A DNA stretch of 64,000 nucleotides from positions 744,001 to 808,000 of the forward strand of contig NZ_CP157355.1 in assembly GCF_040047665.1 (NCBI RefSeq). Direction: 5' to 3'. The notes beneath the pieces are model-generated. The model did no database searches. It was not told where the DNA came from and saw only the letters and a program-made list of their open reading frames with translations. This document shows positions 39,902 to 49,432 of this stretch, piece by piece (the stretch's first letter is position 1; each line of letters opens with the position of its first letter). A program made the translations under genes and the position numbers. This DNA is from Chitinibacter sp. FCG-7 (GTDB lineage: Bacteria > Pseudomonadota > Gammaproteobacteria > Burkholderiales > Chitinibacteraceae).

Positions 39902-39947
39902 GATGAGAATGATTATCGTGCAAATGCGAATTATTATCAATAGCATT
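39902..39947. promoter_or_regulatory. Fur-box-like region
   Basis: GATGAGAATGATTATC (39902-39917) and GCGAATTATTATCAATAGC (39926-39944) both resemble the Fur consensus GATAATGATAATCATTATC. They stand upstream of DUF2325 and about 200 bp from divergent pntAA. Confidence 0.6.
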
Positions 39948-40141
39948 GTATGAAGATTTGATGTCGAACAAGTTTTTGCGCCAAAAGCAGCACCATCTGC
40001 TCAGGTTTTTCCCTGATTTGTTTTGCATCAAACAGCGCCACGCCCGTTTGGGGCTAAATAAAGCCGCTGTGCAGGGCATTTGTCCACTTGCCTACCTGCT
40101 CCTTCCCGCTTATTTCGCCTGCTTAAAAGGATAAGAAAACG

Positions 40142-41359
40142 ATGCAGATCGTGGTGCCAAAAGAAACGCAGCCAGGGGAAACCCGCGTGGCCGCTTCGCC
40201 CGATACAGTAAAAAAACTGGTGCAACAAGGCCATCGGGTGCTGGTTGAACACCATGCGGGCCTTGCCGCAACATGGTCTGACGAGCATTACCTGGCGGCA
40301 GGCGCCGAGATTGCGGCAGATACTACCCAGCTGTATCGCCATGCAGCGCTTATTCTGAAAGTCAACCAGCCCAATACCCATGAAATCGCGCTTTATGCAG
40401 CTCGCTCGGTGCTGGTGGCGCAAATGAATATTCATCGCTTTGAGTCTTTGCCGGCTTTGGCGGCAAAAGAAATTGACACCTATGCGCTCGAACTCATCCC
40501 GCGCATTACCCGTGGCCAGAGCATGGATGTGTTATCCAGCCAGGCCAATATCGCCGGCTACCGCGCGGTGCTGCTCGCCACGCATTATTTCCCGCGCTTT
40601 ATGCCGATGTTTATGACGGCAGCTGGCTCGGTGAAACCAGCGCGAGTCTTGATTCTAGGTGCAGGCGTCGCCGGTTTGCAGGCGATTGCTACCGCGAAAC
40701 GCCTCGGGGCGATTGTAGAAGTGTTCGACGTTCGCCCTGCGACGCGTGAGCAGGTTGAATCCCTCGGTGCGAAATTTATCGAGGTCGAGCTTAATGCAGA
40801 AGAACGCGCGGCGTTCGAGCACACCGGTGGCTACGCCAAGGAAATGTCCGACGACTATAAAGCCCGCCAAAGTGCGCTGATTGCGCAACAAGCCACCAGC
40901 GCCGACATCATCATTACCACCGCGCTGATTCCGGGCAAACCCGCGCCGGTGTTGATCACACCTGAAACCGTCGCCGCGATGAAAGCGGGTTCGGTGATTA
41001 TCGATCTGGCCATAGGACGTGGTTTGAATGAGGGCGGCCCCAGCGGCGGCAATTGCCCGCTGTCGCGTAACGATGAAGTGGTACAGAGCGACAACGGCGT
41101 CATTATCGTCGGCCACGCCAACTTGCCTGCGCTGGTCGCCACTGACGCCTCAGCCATGTTTGCGCGCAATGTGCTGACTTTCATTGGTTTATTACTGAAT
41201 AAAGAAGGCCACTACGCGCCACAACTGGATGACGACATTATCAAAGCCACGCTCGTTACGCATGCCGGTAGCGTGTATTTCGCTGCAGATCAATCAACTA
41301 AAGCATCCACAGCACATACCCCCACTCAACACCTTGAGGAATCTCCATGTCAAGCCTAG
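40142..41359 (+). CDS. pntAA: proton-translocating NAD(P) transhydrogenase alpha-1 subunit (PntAA)
   Basis: Soluble NAD(H)-binding part of the membrane transhydrogenase that drives NADPH formation from NADH with the proton gradient. 405 aa: [26 protein letters not shown], the [20 protein letters not shown] block, and the Rossmann motif [14 protein letters not shown] (about residues 170-183). The alpha polypeptide is split here into pntAA and pntAB, as in Rhodospirillum-type enzymes. Overlaps pntAB by 13 nt. Confidence 0.96.
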   Translation: MQIVVPKETQPGETRVAASPDTVKKLVQQGHRVLVEHHAGLAATWSDEHYLAAGAEIAADTTQLYRHAALILKVNQPNTHEIALYAARSVLVAQMNIHRFESLPALAAKEIDTYALELIPRITRGQSMDVLSSQANIAGYRAVLLATHYFPRFMPMFMTAAGSVKPARVLILGAGVAGLQAIATAKRLGAIVEVFDVRPATREQVESLGAKFIEVELNAEERAAFEHTGGYAKEMSDDYKARQSALIAQQATSADIIITTALIPGKPAPVLITPETVAAMKAGSVIIDLAIGRGLNEGGPSGGNCPLSRNDEVVQSDNGVIIVGHANLPALVATDASAMFARNVLTFIGLLLNKEGHYAPQLDDDIIKATLVTHAGSVYFAADQSTKASTAHTPTQHLEESPCQA

Positions 41360-41712
41360 CACTGGCAGCCTCTAGCGCAGCGCATCTTCCGCTCAGTGCG
41401 GTGCACGACGCTGCGGCCAGCGATCCCTTTATCGCCAGCCTGACGATTTTCGTGCTGGCCATTTTCGTCGGCTACCACGTCGTCTGGAATGTCACGCCCG
41501 CCCTGCACACACCGCTGATGGCGGTCACCAACGCTATCTCGGGGATTATCGTTGTCGGCGCGATGCTGCAAGTCGTCGACATCAATGCGCAGCAGATCAC
41601 GCTCACCAGTGTGTTAGGCGCAATCGCGATTTTCCTCGCCAGTATCAATATCTTTGGTGGCTTTTTGGTCACGCAGCGCATGCTCGATATGTTTAAAGCT
41701 AAAGGTAAATAA
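41347..41712 (+). CDS. pntAB: transhydrogenase alpha-2 membrane subunit (PntAB)
   Basis: 121 aa with three hydrophobic segments ([56 protein letters not shown]), the last followed by TQRMLDMFK, the usual end of this subunit. Contributes to the proton channel. GAGGAA precedes the ATG inside the pntAA tail. Confidence 0.95.
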   Translation: MSSLALAASSAAHLPLSAVHDAAASDPFIASLTIFVLAIFVGYHVVWNVTPALHTPLMAVTNAISGIIVVGAMLQVVDINAQQITLTSVLGAIAIFLASINIFGGFLVTQRMLDMFKAKGK

Positions 41713-41714
41713 TC

Positions 41715-43082
41715 ATGGCTAGCCTCACTGCCCTGCTCTACCTCCTTGCCGCCGTGCTGTTTATCCTGTCGCTACGCGGCCTCTCATCGCCAAAAACCGC
41801 TGTGCGCGGCAATCTGTACGGCATGATCGGGATGGCGATTGCCGTCGCGACGACTTTTTTTGTCGCCAATAAACCCGTCGTCTGGCTGATCGTCGGCGCG
41901 ATGGTGGCTGGCGCAATCGTGGGTGCTTACAAGGCGCGCACGGTGGCGATGACAGCCATGCCGGAATTGGTCGCCGCGATGCACTCGCTGGTCGGTTTGT
42001 CGGCGGTGCTGATTGCCGTCGCCGCCGTTTTTCACACCGGAGTGTCACACACAGGCGCACAGCAAATCGAGCTATTTATCGGCGCGTTTATCGGCGCGAT
42101 TACCTTTACCGCTTCGGTCGTCGCCTACGGCAAATTGTCGGGCAAATTTGGCGCGCGCGCGATCAATTTTGGCGGCCAGCATGCGCTCAATTTGATCTTG
42201 GCACTGGCGATGATTGGCCTTGGCTTTGCTTTTTACGCCACTGGCAGCCAAGCCGCGTTCCTGATGATGGTCGCGATTGCGCTGGCACTCGGTGTGCTGC
42301 TGATTATTCCAATCGGCGGCGCGGATATGCCGGTGGTGGTGTCGATGCTGAACTCATACTCGGGTTGGGCGGCGGCGGGCATTGGCTTTACGCTCAATAA
42401 TCCGGTGCTGATTATCGCTGGCGCTTGCGTTGGCGCATCGGGGGCGATTCTGTCCTACATCATGTGCAAGGCGATGAATCGCTCGATTGTGTCGGTGTTG
42501 CTCGGCGGCTTTGGTGCTGAGGTGGCAGCCGGTGGCGCAGCGGGTAGTGGCCAGAAAAACTATCGCTCCGGCTCGGCCGACGACGCGGCTTTCCTGATGG
42601 AAAACGCCGAAAAAGTCATCATCATTCCGGGCTACGGCTTGGCGGTATCACGCGCTCAGCATGCCTTGCAGGAGTTGACTGATCTGCTGACCGAGCGCGG
42701 TGTCGATGTGCGCTACGCGATTCACCCGGTCGCAGGTCGCATGCCGGGGCATATGAATGTGCTGTTGGCGGAGGCCGAAGTGCCGTACGAACGCGTCGTT
42801 GAGATGGAAGAAATCAATAGCGAATTTTCCAGTGCCGACGTGGTGCTGGTCATTGGTGCAAACGACGTCGTTAATCCGGCAGCAAAAAATGACCCGAATA
42901 GCTCGATCTACGGCATGCCGATTCTGGACGTGTACAAAGCGCGCACCGTGATGGTGGTGAAACGCTCGATGAGCGCGGGCTACGCCGGTTTAGATAATGA
43001 TTTGTTCTATATGGACAAAACGATGATGGTATTTGGCGACGCGAAAAAAGTCGTCGAGGAAATGCTGCAAGCTGTGCATTAA
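41715..43082 (+). CDS. pntB: transhydrogenase beta subunit (PntB)
   Basis: 455 aa. About nine membrane helices in residues 1-260, then the soluble NADP(H)-binding domain with VIIIPGYGLAVSRAQHALQEL, YAIHPVAGRMPGHMNVLLAEA and DVVLVIGANDVVNPAAKNDP, the signature of PntB. Two bases separate it from pntAB. A terminator follows. Confidence 0.97.
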   Translation: MASLTALLYLLAAVLFILSLRGLSSPKTAVRGNLYGMIGMAIAVATTFFVANKPVVWLIVGAMVAGAIVGAYKARTVAMTAMPELVAAMHSLVGLSAVLIAVAAVFHTGVSHTGAQQIELFIGAFIGAITFTASVVAYGKLSGKFGARAINFGGQHALNLILALAMIGLGFAFYATGSQAAFLMMVAIALALGVLLIIPIGGADMPVVVSMLNSYSGWAAAGIGFTLNNPVLIIAGACVGASGAILSYIMCKAMNRSIVSVLLGGFGAEVAAGGAAGSGQKNYRSGSADDAAFLMENAEKVIIIPGYGLAVSRAQHALQELTDLLTERGVDVRYAIHPVAGRMPGHMNVLLAEAEVPYERVVEMEEINSEFSSADVVLVIGANDVVNPAAKNDPNSSIYGMPILDVYKARTVMVVKRSMSAGYAGLDNDLFYMDKTMMVFGDAKKVVEEMLQAVH

Positions 43083-43112
43083 AAAGAAGAAGAGTCGCTC
43101 AGGGGACTTTCA

Positions 43113-43147
43113 GCCGCCGATTTGCTTGACTCAATCGGCGGTTTTTT
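43113..43147 (+). terminator. intrinsic terminator after pntB
   Basis: CCGCCGATT pairs with AATCGGCGG across a 10-nt loop and is followed by T6. Confidence 0.9.
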
Positions 43148-43241
43148 ATCATTCACGGGTAAATCGGGTGAATTAAGCGCTGAAATTTCAGCGCCAACGC
43201 GCTATCCTTAGCAGCCTGATTGTGTAGCGAAAGGCCAATAA

Positions 43242-43436
43242 ATGAGCGACCAAGCCCCCGTAGTAAGCCCCCAACCCTGCCCCAAATGTGGTGCGCCAGC
43301 TGAACAACATAAAGCCGGTTCAAACCGTTTTTGGGTGCAATGCAGCAAACTAGGCAAAAATGGCAATTGCAGCGCCATCAGCCAGCAAGGCAGTAATAAA
43401 AAAGAAGCCATCGCCAATTGGAATAAACTCAAATAA
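43242..43436 (+). CDS. small zinc-ribbon protein, Lar (restriction alleviation)-like
   Basis: 64 aa. CPKCGAPAEQ, then FWVQCSKLGKNGNC, then EAIANWNKL: two Cys pairs and the terminal 'A..WN' typical of Lar-family and related phage zinc ribbons. Phage Lar proteins modulate host type I restriction, but chromosomal copies like this have no assigned function. AAAGG is upstream. Convergent with the DUF3592 gene; a dispersed repeat lies between them. Confidence 0.65.
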   Translation: MSDQAPVVSPQPCPKCGAPAEQHKAGSNRFWVQCSKLGKNGNCSAISQQGSNKKEAIANWNKLK

Positions 43437-43445
43437 GACCAAGCA

Positions 43446-43494
43446 GGTATTGCTCTGCAGACCAAATACAACAAGGCCTACACGGCAATACCCC
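43446..43494. repeat. 48-bp inverted-end dispersed repeat, copy 7
   Basis: GGTATTGCTCTGCAG at the left, GGCCTACACGGCAATACCCC at the right. Contains the stop and the last codons (RGIAV) of the DUF3592 gene. Confidence 0.8.
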
Positions 43495-43978
43495 TTAATT
43501 TAGTTGTTTGACACACCCGGTGCAAGCAGCCCCTCAAGCCCACCAGCAGCAGCAAAGCCCCCAGCAGGCCTGCGGGTGCCCAAGGCATCCAGTCCAGCAG
43601 ATTGCCGCGCCGGATCATGGCTTGTTGCGGCTGATGTGGATCGTAGAGCACCGCCACATCACTGGGTACACCGCCGGCGTATTCGCGGCTATTCCAGTCG
43701 GCAAATTCAATCAGCTGCGTATCCAGCCGAAACTGCACAACCGCTTTAAACCAGGGCGCATTGCTGGAGCGAACGGGCGCCACAGGCTCATAACGCACAA
43801 TCTGCCCGCTGCTCGATTGCCCACCCAGCAGCAAAGCAGCGCGCTCAAAGCCGGTGTGATACGCCACCAGCAGTAATAACACGCCCAGCCCCAGCTGCAG
43901 ATAAACCACCGCACGGGTATATGCCCGGCCAAAACGCAGAATCTGATCGCTGCTGTTATCCCTGCTATGCTCTGCCAT
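43478..43978 (-). CDS. DUF3592-type membrane protein
   Basis: 166 aa. Two membrane helices (AVVYLQLGLGVLLLLVAYHTGF at about 24-45 and PWAPAGLLGALLLLVGLRG at about 132-150) flank a periplasmic-type beta domain with the DUF3592-like pattern GQIVRYEPVAPVRSSNAPWFKAVVQF and DVAVLYDPHQPQQAMI. Function unknown. The end of the frame runs into a 48-bp repeat that supplies the final residues and stop. Confidence 0.75.
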   Translation of the reverse strand: MAEHSRDNSSDQILRFGRAYTRAVVYLQLGLGVLLLLVAYHTGFERAALLLGGQSSSGQIVRYEPVAPVRSSNAPWFKAVVQFRLDTQLIEFADWNSREYAGGVPSDVAVLYDPHQPQQAMIRRGNLLDWMPWAPAGLLGALLLLVGLRGCLHRVCQTTKLRGIAV

Positions 43979-44020
43979 ATTGCCTCCAGCGAGTATCCAG
44001 TGACCGGCGTCTTCAATCGC

Positions 44021-44527
44021 TCAAACGGCGTTGAGTATCGGCAACATCGGAATATCGGTTACCCCGACATCCAGCCCGAACTGCTTGAGCAAAGTACCCA
44101 CCTGCCCACGGTGATGCGTCTGATGGTTAAACAGATGCTGCACCTGTACCCAGCGCGGGATGGTCTGCGTAAAGCCATACATTTTGCTGGTCCAAGTCAC
44201 CGGCTCGTTAAGCCAATCTGCGCTTAAGCTCGCAGCCCAATCAATCAGTCGCGCATCCAGCGCGATGCGTGCCGCGTGCAGATCGGCAAAGTGCACATAC
44301 AGCAGCTCGCCCGCCGGGCTAGCAGGCAAGGCTCCTCCCGTAAAGCGCGCCAGCCAGACCAGATCCCCCCACAGAATATGATCCAATGTCGCCTGTACCG
44401 AGCCAAAAAAAGCGCCACGATCAGCCATCAACTGCGCAGCGCTCAATTGTCCGGCGGCCGCATACACCTGCTGGTTTTGCCACTGGTTATACGCAGCCAT
44501 CAGTTGCGGCATGGAGCCTTGAAACAT
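44021..44527 (-). CDS. DinB-family four-helix metalloprotein
   Basis: 168 aa. The three-His pattern of DinB/YfiT-like proteins is present: TLDHILWGDLVWLARF (about residues 47-62) and QHLFNHQTHHRGQVGTLLKQFG (about 127-148). Members bind a divalent metal; some are thiol transferases, most are uncharacterised. Codirectional with the DUF3592 gene, 42 bp upstream. Confidence 0.85.
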   Translation of the reverse strand: MFQGSMPQLMAAYNQWQNQQVYAAAGQLSAAQLMADRGAFFGSVQATLDHILWGDLVWLARFTGGALPASPAGELLYVHFADLHAARIALDARLIDWAASLSADWLNEPVTWTSKMYGFTQTIPRWVQVQHLFNHQTHHRGQVGTLLKQFGLDVGVTDIPMLPILNAV

Positions 44528-44662
44528 CGCGTGTCCTTATGATTCAGGAACAGCTGGCCAGTTGAGCTAGCCAAGCAGTGCAGCCCATTTCACACGCCAG
44601 CAATTCAAAGGTCATGTTCAGATTACGTGTTGATGGCTTTTTGAGCCGTGGAATTGCTTTTG

Positions 44663-44777
44663 TTCCCTCTCCCTTGACGGGAGAGGGCTAGGGTGAGGGT
44701 GATATGTTGGATCTATCGCCAAATCAAACATTTCCACCCCCATCCCAACCTTCCCCCATCAAGGGGGAAGGGGCTTG
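44663..44777. repeat. REP-like paired hairpins
   Basis: CCCTCTCCCTTGACGGGAG and AGGGCTAGGGTGAGGG (44667-44699) form one hairpin plus tail; CCTTCCCCC/GGGGGAAGG (44749-44772) forms a second in opposite sense, giving a BIME-like pair. The 44528-44886 gap holds this and one 48-bp repeat, and no gene that I can see. Confidence 0.65.
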
Positions 44778-44832
44778 TTCAGTTCATTTTCAACCATATC
44801 AACACCCATCTGAATATCGCCAATTCAAAGCA

Positions 44833-44881
44833 GGTATATGGATACAGAACAATCAAAAATTAGCCTGCAGCCACATACCCC
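44833..44881. repeat. 48-bp inverted-end dispersed repeat, copy 8
   Basis: GGTATATGGATACAGA at the left, TAGCCTGCAGCCACATACCC at the right. Ends 6 bp from the panC stop. Confidence 0.75.
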
Positions 44882-44886
44882 ACCAA

Positions 44887-45729
44887 TCACAAATTCACTT
44901 CAATATTGTCAATTAGCCGTGTGGTGCCGATGCGGGCGGCGATTAGGATGACTAGGTGTTTATCGGTGCTGGCGGCGGGCTTGAGTGTGAGTGCGTTGCG
45001 GGTTTCGACGTAATCGACTTCCAGCCAGCCGCGCACGCGCAGATCGGTGACGGTTTCAATCGCCAGTCTGGAATAATCGCGCTCGCCGTTTTCGATGGCC
45101 GTTTTCATCCGGCTCAAATGATAAAACAGGCGCGGCGCTTCGGCACGCTGTGATTCATTCAAAAAGCCATTGCGCGATGACAGCGCCAGGCCATCGCTCG
45201 CACGGCCGGTGTCCACCGGCACAATGCGAATCGGGGTATTCAGATCGGCCACCATGCCTTGAATCACCGCCAGCTGCTGGTAGTCTTTTTTACCAAAACA
45301 GGCGACATCGGCTTCAACGATGTTGAATAATTTGGTCACCACCGTCGCAACGCCACGGAAATGCCCGGGGCGGAATGCGCCGCAGAGCTCTTCGGCAATC
45401 GCAGGCGGGTTGACCTGATATTGCTGGATCACATTCGGATACAGCTCTTTTTCATCGGGCGCAAAAATCACATCCACCCCACCGTGCGCGGCAATGATGT
45501 CGGCGTCGCTTTGCAAGGTGCGCGGGTAGCGGTCAAAGTCTTCGCCTTGGCCAAATTGCAGGCGATTCACAAAGATACTCACCACGGTATGTGCCGCTTG
45601 CTGCTTTGCCGCCTCAATCAGCGACATATGCCCCGCGTGCAGATTGCCCATGGTCGGCACAAACGCCACGGTGCCCACGGTTTTGCGCCATTCGCGCAAT
45701 TCGGAGATGGTATGGATAATTTTCATCAT
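44887..45729 (-). CDS. panC: pantothenate synthetase (PanC)
   Basis: Joins pantoate and beta-alanine with ATP to give pantothenate (vitamin B5). 280 aa. Motifs: [16 protein letters not shown] (HxGH, about residues 23-38), [35 protein letters not shown] and [12 protein letters not shown]. Two adjacent ATGs at the start; the first is used here. Downstream of panB but separated from it by a transglutaminase-like gene, all on one strand with tiny gaps. Confidence 0.96.
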   Translation of the reverse strand: MMKIIHTISELREWRKTVGTVAFVPTMGNLHAGHMSLIEAAKQQAAHTVVSIFVNRLQFGQGEDFDRYPRTLQSDADIIAAHGGVDVIFAPDEKELYPNVIQQYQVNPPAIAEELCGAFRPGHFRGVATVVTKLFNIVEADVACFGKKDYQQLAVIQGMVADLNTPIRIVPVDTGRASDGLALSSRNGFLNESQRAEAPRLFYHLSRMKTAIENGERDYSRLAIETVTDLRVRGWLEVDYVETRNALTLKPAASTDKHLVILIAARIGTTRLIDNIEVNL

Positions 45730-45733
45730 CAGC

Positions 45734-46351
45734 TCAGCGTAAAGAGGTTAAATCAGGAGGCAAAAGATCAATCGGCGCTGCCCGCCAGTGGCTGACACTG
45801 CGGCAATCGCTCAGCGCGGATAAGAGCGCTGGCCAGGGCTCGGCGTAGATGCCCTCATACAGACATTCGCCCGGATATTGCACTGGATAGGCCAAAGTTT
45901 GCTGCGGTGGCTGAAAATAGGCATGGATGCCGGGTTTCGAATTGCCACGCGCATCACAGAGATACCAGCCCAAGTCCGGCAGATACACGGCATTCAGCCC
46001 GTGCAGGCAATAGACTGGCGCGGGGCCGTCCACCGTGAGCCGCTGGTAAACAAAACCGCAGGGGATGGCATTGGCGCGCAAGAGTGCAGCCAGCAAATGG
46101 CTTTTGGCAAAGCAAAAGCCGGTTCCTACCGCCAGCGTTTGAGAGGCACTGACAGGGACTTCTTCGCGGGAAAAATCAATGCAATGCTCGATGTGATCGC
46201 GCACCCAGTTAAAACACTGCGCCGCAATGACCCGCGCATCCGCCGAGCCCGCCTGTTCACGCAGGCGCTTGGCCAGCTCTGCAATGGCCGGATTGGCAAA
46301 ATCAATGGCATCGCTGGCGCGCAGGTAAGCGTCCATCGGGGATGTCTGCAT
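45734..46351 (-). CDS. transglutaminase-like cysteine protease-fold protein
   Basis: 205 aa. Cys-His-Asp triad of the transglutaminase-like superfamily: [18 protein letters not shown] (Cys), [10 protein letters not shown] (His) and WYLCDARGN (Asp). No signal peptide. Bacterial members act as peptidases or amidases; no specific role is evident. It sits between panB and panC with gaps of 0 and 4 bp, so it is cotranscribed with pantothenate synthesis, which is unusual. Confidence 0.85.
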   Translation of the reverse strand: MQTSPMDAYLRASDAIDFANPAIAELAKRLREQAGSADARVIAAQCFNWVRDHIEHCIDFSREEVPVSASQTLAVGTGFCFAKSHLLAALLRANAIPCGFVYQRLTVDGPAPVYCLHGLNAVYLPDLGWYLCDARGNSKPGIHAYFQPPQQTLAYPVQYPGECLYEGIYAEPWPALLSALSDCRSVSHWRAAPIDLLPPDLTSLR

Positions 46352-47146
46352 TTAAAACGAATGTTCTTCGGTCGGGAAAGTCAGCGCTTTCACCGATTTG
46401 ACGTAGGCCTCAACCGCAGCCTGAATGCTGCTCACGCCGCCACTCATGAAGTTTTTGACAAAGCGGGCTTTTTTGCCCGGATACACGCCGAGCATATCGT
46501 GCAGCACCAGCACCTGACCATCGACTTGCACGCCAGCACCGATACCGATGGTGGGCACATGCAAGGATTCGGTGACTTCAGCGGCCACGCTGGCGGGTAC
46601 CATTTCCATCAACACCATCGCCGCACCGGCAGCTTGCAGCGCCAGCGCATCGCGCTTGAGGATTTCGGCTTCGGTTTCGGTTTTACCCTGCACCTTGTAG
46701 CCGCCGTACACATGCACTGATTGCGGCTGCAAGCCAATGTGCGCGCAGACCGGAATGCCGCGTTGCACCAGAAAATCAACGGTATCGACCATCACCGCGC
46801 CGCCTTCGATTTTGACCATCTCAGCGCCTGCCGCCATCAGCCGTGCGGCGTTTTCATAGGCCTGAACGTGCGAGGCCTGATAGCTGGCAAATGGCAGATC
46901 GGCCAGCACCAGCGCTTTTTGCGTGCCGCGCACCACCGCCTTGGTGTGGTAGACCATATCGTCCACAGTCACCGGCAGCGTCGTGCCGTGGCCTTGAATC
47001 ACATTGCCGAGCGAATCGCCAACCAGCAGGATATCCACACCGGCTTCGTCCAACAGCGTGGCAAAACTGGCGTCATAACAGGTCAGCATGGCGATTTTGG
47101 CGCCATCCTGTTTCATTTTTCTCAGAGTCGAAAGTGTCGTTTTCAT
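46352..47146 (-). CDS. panB: 3-methyl-2-oxobutanoate hydroxymethyltransferase (PanB)
   Basis: Adds a hydroxymethyl group from 5,10-methylene-THF to ketoisovalerate, the first committed pantothenate step. 264 aa. [22 protein letters not shown] at the start, the metal-binding [16 protein letters not shown] (about 34-49), and [21 protein letters not shown] near residue 200. Intact and full length. Confidence 0.97.
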   Translation of the reverse strand: MKTTLSTLRKMKQDGAKIAMLTCYDASFATLLDEAGVDILLVGDSLGNVIQGHGTTLPVTVDDMVYHTKAVVRGTQKALVLADLPFASYQASHVQAYENAARLMAAGAEMVKIEGGAVMVDTVDFLVQRGIPVCAHIGLQPQSVHVYGGYKVQGKTETEAEILKRDALALQAAGAAMVLMEMVPASVAAEVTESLHVPTIGIGAGVQVDGQVLVLHDMLGVYPGKKARFVKNFMSGGVSSIQAAVEAYVKSVKALTFPTEEHSF

Positions 47147-47462
47147 GATGGGTAATCAAGCCGTCGTTAAAATGCGCACTCGTGGTGCAATGCAAAAATC
47201 AAACCTTGGTGTGATGCTAAAGCACTGGATCGTTAAAATCGACTGTTTTAATCATAAAATGGCAATATTGCGCGATTTGTCAGCTGCGGCAAACCAAGCT
47301 CCTGCTCAGCAGGTGGACAAAAGGGCTCAGGCAAGGCGCTAAGCCCAAGACAGTACCCAGATACAGCACAAGTAGTGCGACCAGGCGAAGTAACGCTGCA
47401 TGATGACTTTTGGTCTCTTTTGGTTTGGCACTGAGCGAAATCAGCTTGGCTCTACGCCGCCA
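47147..47462. other. gene-free gap upstream of panB
   Basis: About 316 bp with no credible gene. It should hold the panB promoter. The stretch from about 47310 to 47410 (GACAAAAGGGCTCAGGCAAGG onward) looks like non-coding repeat-type sequence, but I find no second copy here. Confidence 0.5.
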
Positions 47463-47945
47463 TCAGCCCTCAAGGCGATAGAGTTCCTGATCGATCACAT
47501 CGGCAATAAACTGCGTTGCCGCGCCATGACCCGGAATATGAATATCGGGGGCTATCTCCAGCAAAGGCAATAGCACAAAGGCGCGCTGATGCATACGTGG
47601 ATGGGGTATTTGCAACTGGGGCAGATCGATTAGCTCATTGCCGTAGAGCACCACGTCCAGATCCAGCGTGCGCGGCGCATTTTTAAAGCTACGCTCACGC
47701 CCTTGCTGCAATTCCAGCGCGAGCAAAGCGGCCAGGAGATCGGGCGCAGACAGCTCGGTTTTCACCGCGCAGACGGCATTCACAAAATCAGGCTGATCGG
47801 CGTAACCGACTGGCGCGCTGGCATAAAAAGCCGAGCTGGCCAGCAGCTGGGTGTGCGGCAACGCCGCGATCAAGCGCAGCGCGTCGCGCAGCTGCGCGCT
47901 TGGGTCGCCCAGATTGGCACCCAAGGCGATATAGGCAATGGTCAT
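47463..47945 (-). CDS. folK: hydroxymethyldihydropterin pyrophosphokinase (HPPK, FolK)
   Basis: Transfers pyrophosphate from ATP to 6-hydroxymethyl-7,8-dihydropterin in folate synthesis. 160 aa. IALGANLGDP at the start, FYASAPVGYADQPDFVNAV (about 42-60), and the signature RTLDLDVVLYGNELID followed by IPHPRMHQRAFVLLPL. Start overlaps the pcnB stop (TAATG), a common pcnB-folK operon. Confidence 0.96.
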   Translation of the reverse strand: MTIAYIALGANLGDPSAQLRDALRLIAALPHTQLLASSAFYASAPVGYADQPDFVNAVCAVKTELSAPDLLAALLALELQQGRERSFKNAPRTLDLDVVLYGNELIDLPQLQIPHPRMHQRAFVLLPLLEIAPDIHIPGHGAATQFIADVIDQELYRLEG

Positions 47946-49300
47946 TATTCGCTTTTCGCTGCTACGGGCTTGGCGGCGGCCGGTTTGCGGGTGCGCGAGC
48001 GTTTGCGGCGTTTGGCTTTTTCCACCTCGCCGCCCTTGCCTGCGGCAATGGCTTCGCTGATCAGCACTTCGCGCGTGCTGTCATCGCAGGCCTGAAATTG
48101 GGTCCACCAATCGGCCAGCTCTTTTTCCACCAGACCACATTCGGCACGCAACAGCAGAAAATCATACGCAGCGCGAAAACGCGGCTGCTCGATCAAGCGG
48201 AAGGGCTTCTGGCCTGCACGCAGCTCAAAGCGCGGCTGCAACAGCCAGATTTCCTTCATCGCCGCGCTGTAACGATTTGGAATCGCCAGCCGTTTGGTGA
48301 CTTTGGCTTCCACTTCGTTCATCGCCTCAACCAGCGCAGGCACTTTGTGCTCGCCTGCGGCGATTTTCTTCTGCCATACCGCTTCTACTTCGTGCCACAA
48401 CAAGGCCGCAAACAGGAAACCTGCCGAAACGGGCTTATCTTCAGCCAAGCGCTGATCGGTATTGAGCAGCGCCTGCTTAAGAAACGTTGTGGTTTCTTTC
48501 TGGCTCATCAGTTTATCAAGCAGCGGAAACAGTGGGCGATGCAGCCCGTACACGCGCAAGGATTGCAGGCAATCCCAGGCCTTGCCCGAGAGCAAGAGCT
48601 TCATCATTTCGTCGAACAGGCGCGCCGACGGGATATTTTCCAGCAAAGCGGCGTGTTCCTTGATCGGCTTGGCGGTATCGGCGGCAATCTGCAAGCCCAG
48701 TTTGGCCGACAGGCGCGTGGCACGCAGCATGCGCACCGGGTCTTCGTGGTAACGCTTGACCGGGTCACCAATCATCACCAGTTGCAGCTTTTCCAGATCT
48801 TCCGCACCGTGATGAAAGTCGATAATTTCATCGCTATTGGGGTCGTAATACAGCGCATTCACGGTAAAGTCGCGGCGCGATGCGTCTTCTTCCAAAGTAC
48901 CGTACACATTGTCGCGGATGATGCGCCCGCTGGCGTCAGTGGGTGAATCGGCGCTGCCACGGAAAGTGGTCACTTCGATAATTTCTTCGCCGCCACGATC
49001 GTAGAACGGTACGTGAACGATACGGAAACGGCGACCAATAATGCGCGAGCGGTGGAACACATGGCGCACCTGCTCGGGAGTGGCGCTGGTGGCCACGTCA
49101 AAATCCTTGGGTGATTTGCCTAGCAGCAAATCGCGCACCGCACCGCCCACGATATAGGCTTCATAGCCTGCGTCCTGCAGCCGGTCACACACTTTGAGCG
49201 CGCCCGAATGCAGTTGATCACGACGAATGCCATAGTGTTTGGCGTGCAAAATACGCTTGCCGGGGCGACGCAATACTTTGCCTATCAGTTTACGAATCAT
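47945..49300 (-). CDS. pcnB: poly(A) polymerase I (PcnB)
   Basis: Adds 3' poly(A) tails to RNA, promoting decay. 451 aa. Nucleotidyltransferase motif AYIVGGAVRDLLLGKSPKDFDVATSAT (about residues 48-75), then RRFRIVHV and the RRDFTVNALYYDP block, a helical RNA-binding middle, and a basic C-terminal tail (KRRKRSRTRKPAAAK) typical of PcnB rather than CCA-adding enzyme. No clear Shine-Dalgarno precedes the ATG. Confidence 0.95.
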   Translation of the reverse strand: MIRKLIGKVLRRPGKRILHAKHYGIRRDQLHSGALKVCDRLQDAGYEAYIVGGAVRDLLLGKSPKDFDVATSATPEQVRHVFHRSRIIGRRFRIVHVPFYDRGGEEIIEVTTFRGSADSPTDASGRIIRDNVYGTLEEDASRRDFTVNALYYDPNSDEIIDFHHGAEDLEKLQLVMIGDPVKRYHEDPVRMLRATRLSAKLGLQIAADTAKPIKEHAALLENIPSARLFDEMMKLLLSGKAWDCLQSLRVYGLHRPLFPLLDKLMSQKETTTFLKQALLNTDQRLAEDKPVSAGFLFAALLWHEVEAVWQKKIAAGEHKVPALVEAMNEVEAKVTKRLAIPNRYSAAMKEIWLLQPRFELRAGQKPFRLIEQPRFRAAYDFLLLRAECGLVEKELADWWTQFQACDDSTREVLISEAIAAGKGGEVEKAKRRKRSRTRKPAAAKPVAAKSE

Positions 49301-49389
49301 GGGTATTTATCGGTATAAACGATGCGAAACCGTGCATTATACAAGCGCAATGTGGCGGCGTATCGTTTTCACGGCAGAAAGCACGCAGA

Positions 49390-49412
49390 AAAAAACCCCG
49401 GACACGCCGGGG
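49390..49412 (-). terminator. terminator after the comEA-like gene
   Basis: CCCCGG, loop, CCGGGG followed by T7 on the minus strand. Confidence 0.85.
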
Positions 49413-49432
49413 TGGACTGAAGTCGGGCAGGA

